Assembly (NCBI RefSeq): GCF_012396585.1
Contig: NZ_JAAXPR010000005.1
Coordinates: forward strand, 99,123 to 163,122
DNA from: Streptococcus ovuberis
GTDB lineage: Bacteria > Bacillota > Bacilli > Lactobacillales > Streptococcaceae
Direction of reading: 5' to 3'
DNA: 64,000 nt
Positions 58,802 to 64,000 of this stretch are shown one piece after another. The notes below the pieces were generated by a model. That model saw only the letters and a program-made list of their open reading frames with translations, was not told the origin of the DNA and searched no databases. The stretch's first letter is position 1. Each line of letters begins with the position of its first letter. The translations under genes were made by a program, and so were the position numbers.

Positions 58802-59097
58802 TGAATAGATTAAAATGGTTCTCAGGAGGAACAGAAAGAAGAGATGAAGCTATTAGCATATTAGAACTACTCATCCAAGATTTAAAGGATGAGAATCATC
58901 TTGACTCGTTATATTCCTTACTGATTTCTTATTACAATGAGTTGAAGAATGGTGCAGGTTCGGTTCCATATATTCTTAGTCGTCTTAATATTGAAATGTC
59001 TCATGTATTAATTGAGTAAGGTCTTCATTTGTCAGAGGAACAATCTAATAAAATAGCGAAACTAAGAAAATTATCTAATATAAGGTATGGTTATTGA
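58801..59097 (+). pseudogene. Class IIa immunity gene (EntA_Immun-like) with a premature stop
   Basis: ATG 58801 overlaps the bacteriocin stop. MNRLKWFSGGTERRDEAISI then ELLIQDLKDENHLDSL and VPYILSRLNIEMSHVLIE fit the enterocin A immunity four-helix family. A TAA at 59017 interrupts, and the same frame continues GLHLSEEQSNKIAKLRKLSN IRYGY to a stop at 59095-59097, the expected family tail. The 72-residue truncated form lacks the C-terminal helix that gives specificity, so function is doubtful. Confidence 0.8.
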
Positions 59098-59172
59098 AAT
59101 TGTATCAAAGAAATTTGAGCTAAAGAATAAAGACACAGGTCTTCTCACTTTACAGTATAGTCCAAAATAAGG

Positions 59173-59202
59173 AGCACAACACTTTATACAGTGTCGTGTC
59201 TT
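59173..59202 (+). terminator. Hairpin after the class IIa module
   Basis: CACAACACT and AGTGTCGTG arms around a short loop (one G-U pair); not followed by a strong T tract, so it is a weak candidate. Confidence 0.4.
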
Positions 59203-59231
59203 GAGTGAAATGAAAGGAAGGAATTAGAATG

Positions 59232-59645
59232 ATGAACCTTAAAATTTCTCGGTATCAGAAATTTCAATTATATCGTTTGCTGTTAGGTCAGATACCTGCT
59301 ATAGCGATATTATTTATGATTTTTTCTGGTGAATTTTTAAAGCTATCGTTGATTTCAAAAGTAATTTTTTGTATTTTCTTTATAGCAAATATTATTACTA
59401 ATATTTTCTTTATAAGAGAAATGAAAAATATTAAAGTAAGCAATGAAGGTAATCATACTATTTCAAACCCTAGAAACATTCAAGTCATTTATATTTTTGG
59501 AACCTTCATTTTGCTTTTGATATGTATTTTTCGTTATTTCAGTGTGATAGATAATTTTCAAAAAATAATTGCTCTAGTATGCTCAATAATTAGCTTTATG
59601 TTACTTGTTCTACTTATCTGGGGTTTAAAATATTATAAAAAGTAA
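59232..59645 (+). CDS. Four-helix membrane protein, function unknown
   Basis: 137 residues from ATG 59232 (ATG 59229 is also possible). Helices at about 16-34, 43-60, 86-104 and 111-133; basic loop FIREMKNIKVSN between two and three, and an end GLKYYKK. aaaggaagg precedes the start. It could be a self-protection protein of the neighbouring bacteriocins, but no family is recognised. Confidence 0.5.
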   Translation: MNLKISRYQKFQLYRLLLGQIPAIAILFMIFSGEFLKLSLISKVIFCIFFIANIITNIFFIREMKNIKVSNEGNHTISNPRNIQVIYIFGTFILLLICIFRYFSVIDNFQKIIALVCSIISFMLLVLLIWGLKYYKK

Positions 59646-59705
59646 CTATTGATTCCATTATGTTATCAATTTACATTTATCAAAAAGAAAAGTTAACGCC
59701 ATTCG

Positions 59706-60026
59706 TTAGCTTTTTTGTTGTGATAGACCACATAGTAGTGTTGCAGTTTTTCTTCTTTGATTGACATGTACGATAAAGGGATAGGGAATGTCATCCATAT
59801 CAAATAGGCTCATGTCCGCCTGGATGGCTCTGGTTTCAAAGCCCATCTCTTTGGCTGCTTTAACGATACCAAGAGCGGTCGTTCCTTCCTTATTGGTTTT
59901 GGCCAATTCTCTCAAATGGACTAGGGAATAATCAGAGCCATAAAACTTGGCAATAGAGGCTAAAGCAGCCACACCACAGTCTCTGGCATCGATTTGAGGA
60001 ACAAAAGTTCGTCTGTAAGCTGTCAT
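59706..60026 (-). pseudogene. Truncated second copy of blpA (C39 peptidase only)
   Basis: The first 88 residues are nearly identical to BlpA, including Cys17 (DARDCGVAALAS). It then shifts frame at VNQRRKTATLLCGLSQQKS, losing His96 and the rest of the exporter. Homology with the full copy ends in the YYVVYHNKK region. It keeps the duplicated blpA promoter. Confidence 0.9.
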
Positions 60027-60058
60027 TTGTCAAATCCTTTCTTGTTGGTGACAAGACT

Positions 60059-60190
60059 ATTATGACAAAAATTTAAAGAAAAAAACGTCTAAATCTTAAA
60101 TGGTCATCGAAACGTCCTGAATGGCAAAGCACAGAAAAATCTTGGAGTTAAAAAGAACTCCTGAACGGTTCTATTATCGTCTTAAACGGT
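60059..60190 (-). promoter_or_regulatory. Duplicated direct-repeat region of truncated blpA
   Basis: Minus strand pairs at 60125-60115/60104-60094 and 60190-60180/60169-60159, the same order and spacing as upstream of blpA. It now drives only a truncated gene. Confidence 0.75.
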
Positions 60191-60198
60191 AAAATGTT

Positions 60199-60265
60199 AC
60201 TGTTTAGGACGTTTCGATGACTGTTCAGGAAATGGGAGAACTATTTTTTGAAGAAGTGCTATACT
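60199..60265 (+). promoter_or_regulatory. BlpR-type promoter of the lactococcin-like gene
   Basis: ACTGTTTAGGA (60199-60209) and ACTGTTCAGGA (60220-60230), 21 bp apart; TATACT at 60260-60265. Confidence 0.85.
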
Positions 60266-60325
60266 AAGAGTGTTGGGTTGCAACCCGACAAAATATAAAT
60301 CTATATCATAAAGGAGGTATTCATC

Positions 60326-60574
60326 ATGAATACAACAACAATGGAACAATTCAATGTTCTTAATGCTGATGCTCTTGCGACTGTTGAAGGGGGAAGTAAA
60401 GGTGACTGTAAATTTGTCATGGCAGGAGCTAATGGATACTCTTGTCGCTATCCAGATGGGAAATGGGCCTATATTGTAACTAAAAGTCCTTTTGAAGCAA
60501 CTGTTGATGTAATGGTTAATGGCTGGGTTTCTTCTCTAGCTGGAGGGTACTTCCATCCAGGGTATCGTGGGTAG
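60326..60574 (+). CDS. Lactococcin A-like class II bacteriocin precursor
   Basis: 82 residues. Gly-Gly leader of 23 (MNTTTMEQFNVLNADALA then TVEGG), mature part 59. It begins SKGDCKFVMAGANGYSCRYP, then KWAYIVTKSPFEATVDVMVN and GWVSSLAGGYFHPGYRG. The C-terminal half aligns by eye with lactococcin A ([31 protein letters not shown]), a mannose-PTS-targeting class IId peptide. Two Cys (about mature 5 and 17) are an addition. Intact frame, intact promoter, ribosome site aaaggaggt. Confidence 0.88.
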   Translation: MNTTTMEQFNVLNADALATVEGGSKGDCKFVMAGANGYSCRYPDGKWAYIVTKSPFEATVDVMVNGWVSSLAGGYFHPGYRG

Positions 60575-60579
60575 AGATT

Positions 60580-60870
60580 ATGGAGGAACTGCTAATAGAG
60601 TCACTCTATAATCTAATTTTAGAGAAAGATATTACCGACGATGAGCGGTTAATTCTTATACGTTTTAAAAATTTAATAAAAGACGATACCAATCAAGGAC
60701 GTATTATCATTGATTTGTCAGAAAATATCCGATTACTTTCAGTGGAAAATATTTCTAAAGGTAAAACATTAAGTCCCAAAATTGCTGAATTTTATAAAAA
60801 AATTTCTAAATATAGCGAACAGAAAAAAAATATTGCCCGAGGGATTGTTTCACTTGGGGTAATTAGATAG
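60580..60870 (+). CDS. LciA-like bacteriocin immunity protein
   Basis: 96 residues, 5 bp after the bacteriocin stop. EKDITDDERLILIRFKNLIK and the tail KKNIARGIVSLGVIR resemble LciA, the lactococcin A immunity protein (EKDISQEERNAL, NKNLGGGLIMSW). LciA binds the mannose-PTS complex with the toxin to block the pore. The pairing with the upstream lactococcin-like gene supports that role. Frame intact. Confidence 0.85.
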   Translation: MEELLIESLYNLILEKDITDDERLILIRFKNLIKDDTNQGRIIIDLSENIRLLSVENISKGKTLSPKIAEFYKKISKYSEQKKNIARGIVSLGVIR

Positions 60871-60898
60871 TTTTGTTGTTTCACCTTGACTAAATTTT

Positions 60899-60932
60899 GG
60901 CACCAGTTTTGTTAGTTGGTGCTCTTTTTGTC
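60899..60932 (+). terminator. Terminator after the immunity gene
   Basis: GGCACCA and TGGTGCT arms with TTTTTG after them, between the immunity gene and the IS200-like element. Confidence 0.75.
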
Positions 60933-60936
60933 CTTC

Positions 60937-61660
60937 GAAAACCACTAGCTATGCTAGTGGTTCCGTAGAGCTTTCAGCGTGGTATTAAAAAATGCCTTAC
61001 AAGAAGATAAGATAGAACTGGTTTCCCCACCACTTTATCATATCATTAAGGAGGCCCTCATGAGAGAGGAAAATAGAAGTCTATCACATACAACATGGAA
61101 TTGTAACTATCATTTAGTTTTCGCTCCCAAATATCGTCGTCAAATCATTTATGGTCGCCATAAAGCTAGTATCTGTAAGATTATTCGAGACCTGTGCGAC
61201 CGCAAAGGCGTTCACATTCACGAGGCTAATGCTTGCTCGGACCACATTCACATGCTTGTGAGTATTCCCCCGAAAATAAGTGTTTCAAGTTTTATGGGGT
61301 ATTTGAAAGGTAAGAGCAGTCTGATGATTTTTGATAAACATGCCAACTTAAAATATAAGTATGGCAACAGGAAGTTTTGGTGTCGTGGTTATTATGTTGA
61401 CACAGTTGGTCGCAAACAGAAAGCCATCAGTGAGTACATCAGAAATCAATTGCGAGAGGACCAGTTGGCAGATCAACTGACTTTATTTGAGGCAGTTGAT
61501 CCGTTTACTGGAGAGGTCAATAAGAAGAGGTAACGAGGTGCTTTAGCACCAGCCCGAGAAAGTGGTGCGAGAGGAGACCGATTCGGTGGGCCTTTGGCCC
61601 TGGCCGGAACAATCGGCTTACAGCCGCAGAACAAACCACCAGTTCACACTGGTGGTCTTG
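60937..61660 (+). mobile_element. IS200/IS605-type insertion element
   Basis: The left end has AACCACTAGC/GCTAGTGGTT (60940-60962), the right end ACCACCAG/CTGGTGGT (61635-61656) with inner GGGCC/GGCCC and CGGCTTACAGCCG hairpins, the subterminal palindromes of single-strand transposing IS200/IS605 elements. It encodes only a TnpA. Boundaries are approximate. Confidence 0.75.
61060..61533 (+). CDS. tnpA: IS200-family transposase TnpA (HUH Y1)
   Basis: 157 residues from ATG 61060 (aaggagg at 61048; the frame extends upstream to 60979 without a ribosome site). The HUH motif is CSDHIHMLVSIPPK; the catalytic Tyr is in KAISEYIRNQ. FCRGYYVDTVG-type segment intact, so potentially active. It moves as single-stranded DNA and does not need inverted ends. 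Confidence 0.92.
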   Translation: MREENRSLSHTTWNCNYHLVFAPKYRRQIIYGRHKASICKIIRDLCDRKGVHIHEANACSDHIHMLVSIPPKISVSSFMGYLKGKSSLMIFDKHANLKYKYGNRKFWCRGYYVDTVGRKQKAISEYIRNQLREDQLADQLTLFEAVDPFTGEVNKKR

Positions 61661-61670
61661 TTTAAGTCCG

Positions 61671-61717
61671 TCACGCTCCGAAGGTGCGTGACCAATAAAC
61701 CACCCGCTATGCGGGTG
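61671..61717. other. Two hairpins adjacent to the IS200 element
   Basis: TCACGC/GCGTGA (61671-61691) and CACCCGC/GCGGGTG (61701-61717). They follow the element directly and look like ends of a second IS200/IS605-type unit. Confidence 0.5.
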
Positions 61718-61739
61718 CGCATCGCAGGTTATACCAAAA

Positions 61740-62003
61740 AACTCCAAACGCGATACAATAAAGGTGTTCAAGCCTATTGTAGAGCGAAAGGAGGAGAAAA
61801 ATTATCCAGTGGATGATTTTTGCCGAAACCTAAAAATAAAAAAGTTGAGGGGCTCAAAAAGCACATAGTTTATCACACACAAAGTGGGCTTGAGATATAA
61901 TAGGGATACAGAGAAAAAAGCTTGATAATTCGGGTTTTTCAGCACTGTATCCCTATTTTAAGAATCATAGAAATATAATAAGATATTGTAAAAGGAGGCT
62001 TCT
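61740..62003. other. Non-coding region with a 13-bp inverted repeat
   Basis: AATAGGGATACAG (61899-61911) and CTGTATCCCTATT (61945-61957) are perfect arms around a 33-base loop; a TATAAT overlaps the left arm (61896-61901). A fragment at 61740-61800 (LQTRYNKGVQAYCRAKGG) looks like a lost coding end. No complete gene. Confidence 0.45.
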
Positions 62004-62072
62004 ATGAGAGCGAAAAATATTTCAAGTCAATGTATAACTCCTTCTGCTTACAAAGAAGGTGAGAATAAATGA
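62004..62072 (+). CDS. Possible 22-residue peptide
   Basis: MRAKNISSQCITPSAYKEGE NK, with a strong ribosome site aaaggagg upstream and an overlap with the next ATG at 62069. It may be a leader peptide or a chance frame. Confidence 0.25.
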   Translation: MRAKNISSQCITPSAYKEGENK

Positions 62073-62107
62073 GGTGGGTAATAAAAATTCCTTTAGGGAT
62101 AATGGTA

Positions 62108-62250
62108 AGTAATACCAACACCTCTTTGAGAGGTTTGTGACGAGTCAAAAGCAGTTAGGCTTGAACAACGTGAAAGCCAGCGTCTTTAGGCGCTGGCTGG
62201 TATCGTGGGCTTATAGCCCTTGTTCAAACCACCCGTTTGACGGGTGGTCA
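62108..62250. mobile_element. Solitary IS200/IS605-type right end
   Basis: GCCAGCG/CGCTGGC (62176-62197), GGGCTTATAGCCC (62207-62219) and ACCACCCG/CGGGTGGT (62228-62248) repeat the layout of the right end at 61588-61656 with different sequence. No transposase belongs to it. It lies inside the disrupted CPBP gene. Confidence 0.6.
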
Positions 62251-62265
62251 TGATTATGTCTCATT

Positions 62266-62616
62266 TTGTGGGGGCAGGACCCTCAGATGTTTCTTTTATA
62301 TTTTGCAATATTTCACATTGCTATCGGTGTATTTGCTCCGATCATGGAAGAGCTAGTTTTTAGAGGATTCTTTAGTCAATATTTCTTTAAAAAGCAACAG
62401 AAATGGTTAAAATTATTAGTCAGTTCATCAATTTTTGCTTTGTTACATATCATGCGTCCAGTTGAATTTGTCGTTTATTTCGGACTAGGGGCTATTTTCT
62501 ATCTGGCATATGCCCGACGTAATAATATTGTTGATTCGATTATTGTTCATCTTCTTAATAATGGGCTACTAGTTATTGTATCTGTTGTTAATTATCTCAT
62601 TTTAATTTTGACTTAA
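62266..62616 (+). pseudogene. CPBP-family intramembrane protease, 5' truncated
   Basis: 116 residues remain, with the CPBP motifs PIMEELVFRGFF (EExxxR) and FALLHIMRP, plus the third motif VHLLNNGL. The N-terminal helices are missing: an IS-like end lies immediately upstream, and a possible original start (MRWVIKIPLGIMV at 62069) is separated from this part by it. CPBP proteins often give self-immunity in class II bacteriocin loci. Confidence 0.7.
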
Positions 62617-62702
62617 TATGAAAAAAACAGACAGTTGAAAGCTTGCTTCATCCTCAAAACGAATTTGAATAGTAGTTAAATCGTCTTAAACGGTAAAATG
62701 TT

Positions 62703-62769
62703 ACTGTTTAGGACGTTTCGATGACTGTTCAGGAAATGGGAGAACTATTTTTTGAAGAAGTGCTATACT
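62703..62769 (+). promoter_or_regulatory. BlpR-type promoter of the two-peptide module
   Basis: ACTGTTTAGGA (62703-62713) and ACTGTTCAGGA (62724-62734), 21 bp apart; TATACT at 62764-62769. Identical to the copy at 60199. Confidence 0.85.
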
Positions 62770-62829
62770 AAGAGTGTTGGGTTGCAACCCGACAAAATAT
62801 AAATCTATATCATAAAGGAGGTATTCATC

Positions 62830-63062
62830 ATGAATACAACAACAATGGAACAATTCAATGTTCTTAATGCTGATGCTCTGGCTACTGTTGAGGGGGAACT
62901 GATTGGGGAGCAGTAGGAAAAGGAAGTATTTATGGAGCAGCTATTGGTGTTAGCATGTGTGCGGCAGGTGGAGCTACATGGGCTATGACTTCTGCTTGTG
63001 CTTAGGCTGGCGCTAAACTTGGGGGTGCCTTCACTGCAATTGCTGATAATATTTGGCCTTAA
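62830..63062 (+). pseudogene. Two-peptide bacteriocin component A, frameshifted and interrupted
   Basis: The leader is the same as at 60326, then in-frame reading ends at once (GELIGEQ stop). Adding one G in the G5 run near 62892 restores VEGGTDWGAVGKGSIYGAAI then GVSMCAAGGATWAMTSACA, the small, Gly/Ala-rich pattern of class IIb peptides. A TAG at 63003 interrupts this frame too; beyond it AGAKLGGAFTAIADNIWP runs to TAA at 63060-63062. Two lesions. Confidence 0.8.
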
Positions 63063-63077
63063 AAGGAGATGAAATTG

Positions 63078-63285
63078 ATGTTGAAATACAATATTATAAC
63101 TGATCAGGAACTAAGTAATTTCTGGAGGCGGATTAGGAGCAGATGTGGCTGTAGGTACTCTATCAGGAGCATTTCAGGCTGGACAAACTTGTATTGCTGG
63201 TGGTCCTCAAGCTTATTTTATTTGTGCACTAGGTGGAGCTGTAGTAGGTGGCTATTTAAGTTATCAATTAAGACCACCAAAATAA
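63078..63285 (+). pseudogene. Two-peptide bacteriocin component B, frameshifted
   Basis: Start ATG 63078, with aaaggag nine bases upstream. Leader MLKYNIITDQELSN then a frame break in aatttctgg (63117-63125); adding one base gives the expected ISGG end and a mature part GLGADVAVGTLSGAFQAGQT then CIAGGPQAYFICALGGAVVG with GYLSYQLRPPK. GxxxG-like repeats suit a class IIb partner of the preceding peptide. Confidence 0.8.
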
Positions 63286-63309
63286 TTTAATATAAAAGGA
63301 GTAGTTTAT

Positions 63310-63540
63310 ATGTTAAATGATGCTATAATTCAACTCATTCTATGTACTTTTTGTTGTGTATACATTGTTGTTAACACTGGAGCTGACAAAAATCCGAAGA
63401 GAGGTTATCGTACTGCCTTATATCTATTCGTCATAGCTGGTATTATATCATATATCATGAAGTATCAGAATTGGTTAGATTTCTTCCTATTAATGACTCC
63501 ATTAATGTGTTTATTTCAATTCGAGGATAAGTGGAGCTAG
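63310..63540 (+). CDS. Bacteriocin immunity membrane protein
   Basis: 76 residues, intact. MLNDAIIQLILCTFCCVYIV is the first helix, then basic NPKRGYRT, then two helices ending FEDKWS. It follows the two-peptide genes with ribosome site aaaggag, the usual immunity position of class IIb modules. Its last 49 residues recur at 56571. Confidence 0.7.
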   Translation: MLNDAIIQLILCTFCCVYIVVNTGADKNPKRGYRTALYLFVIAGIISYIMKYQNWLDFFLLMTPLMCLFQFEDKWS

Positions 63541-63770
63541 AAAAAACGGTAGAACTTTTATGGACTTTCAAATAGAAAAATATAAGAATAGTTGCTATGA
63601 ATTCTAGTCCAATAATTTTCTAAATCTAAGCAATAATAAATTTGATGAGTAAATATTTTTTATGGAGTAATATTATTAACTGAGTGATTGTATCACTTTT
63701 GATAATGTATCAGCCAAATAAGCTATTCTTTTATAGGAAAGCGCTTCTTATCATTTTTTTGAACATCTGA
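63390..63770 (+). repeat. Long direct repeat, copy 2 of 2
   Basis: Matches 56571-56952 nearly exactly, with small differences near 63668 and 63738. It ends about 20 bp before the IS3 left end. Confidence 0.9.
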
Positions 63771-63789
63771 ATTGAGAAAACCTCCAAGC

Positions 63790-64000
63790 TGAACTGCACC
63801 CCAAAAGTTAGACACAAAATCTAACAATTGGGGTGCTTTTTGTATGAAATTAAGTTATGAAGATAAATTAACAATTTATCATTTGAAAAAACAAGGGATG
63901 ACATGGACAAAGATTGGAAAACTATATGATGTTAATATCTCTAATATAAAATATATGGTTAGACTCATGGATCGATATGGCGTAGAGATTGTTAAGAAAA
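63790..64000 (+). mobile_element. IS3-family element, left end (IS150-like group)
   Basis: Begins TGAACTGCACCCCAAAAGTT, the terminal repeat of IS3-family elements of the IS150 group, then a GCACCCCAA/TTGGGGTGC palindrome (63796-63837) upstream of orfA. Runs off the window. Confidence 0.85.
63844..64000 (+). CDS. IS3-family transposase OrfA, N-terminal part
   Basis: MKLSYEDKLTIYHLKKQGMT then a helix-turn-helix (TKIGKLYDVNISNIKYMVRL). Truncated by the window edge after 52 residues; the integrase part lies beyond. Confidence 0.85.
   Translation, partial: MKLSYEDKLTIYHLKKQGMTWTKIGKLYDVNISNIKYMVRLMDRYGVEIVKK

Larger units (their letters stand above)
59709..60390. repeat. Duplicated blpA 5' end, divergent promoter and leader cassette
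   Basis: Sequence from about 59709 to 60390 repeats 55311-55990 at an offset of 4400/4399 bp, from the blpA 5' end through both direct-repeat regions to the bacteriocin leader. A third, shorter copy starting near 62681 carries only the promoter and leader (offset 2504 from the second). Confidence 0.9.

Noticed and set aside
62069..62110. MRWVIKIPLGIMV as a sure N-terminus of the CPBP gene
   Set aside because: Plausible by position, but too short to confirm and separated by the IS-like end, so mentioned only as a possibility.
57117..63540. All frameshifts as sequencing error
   Set aside because: Several could be, being one-base deficits often in homopolymers, but in-frame stop substitutions at 38518, 59017 and 63003 and the loss of the class IIa cysteines point to real decay; I kept them as pseudogenes pending read checks.

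Overview
The window is a chromosomal segment of a low-GC Gram-positive coccus, almost certainly a Streptococcus. The evidence is the streptococcal gene orders (aspC-asnS, coiA-pepF-prsA-alaS, dnaD-trmK-Nif3), a YSIRK-type surface protein with an IdeS/Mac protease domain, a histidine-triad zinc lipoprotein, a CIN-box in front of coiA, and a blp-type bacteriocin locus. I cannot fix the species from sequence alone.

1-22.9 kb is mainly core genome: the aspartate aminotransferase tail, asnS, tgt, glcK, a zinc-binding lipoprotein fused to a Pht-like domain under a likely AdcR operator, coiA with a SigX box, pepF, an HxlR regulator divergent from an NAD(P)-binding protein, an O-methyltransferase, a PrsA-like foldase, a T-box followed by a LURP-one protein and alaS, an amidase, and an amino-acid ABC binding protein with its permease but no ATPase.

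23.1-28.4 kb holds a 1556-residue secreted protein combining a transglutaminase-like domain and an immunoglobulin-protease (IdeS/Mac) domain with a long charged repeat, then a 462-bp internally deleted IS remnant with both terminal inverted repeats. 28.5-48.6 kb is again mostly housekeeping (recJ, apt, metA, dnaD, trmK, Nif3, RpiR/MFS/6-phospho-beta-glucosidase, two esterases and an ATP-grasp protein). It is interspersed with decayed genes: an rsgA tail, and a SUFU-domain gene with one nonsense and one frameshift lesion.

48.7-63.8 kb is the notable accessory region, a blp-type quorum-sensing bacteriocin island. A receiver-like protein and a LytTR-only protein (blpS-like) are divergent, followed by a response regulator (blpR), a histidine kinase (blpH), and on the opposite strand a short double-glycine pheromone precursor (blpC), an accessory protein (blpB) and a C39-peptidase ABC exporter (blpA). 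Beyond blpA lie several bacteriocin/immunity modules. Promoters across the island share two 11-bp direct repeats exactly 21 bp apart, with a -10 box about 30 bp further on. The modules are a Gly-rich peptide, an ubericin-like class IIa pseudogene with its truncated immunity gene, an intact lactococcin A-like peptide with an LciA-like immunity gene, and a two-peptide bacteriocin with both genes frameshifted beside an intact immunity gene. Promoter-leader cassettes and the 5' end of blpA are duplicated, and IS200/IS605 and IS3 elements sit inside or at the edge. The pattern suggests modular recombination and a strain that may have kept sensing, export and immunity while losing several toxins.
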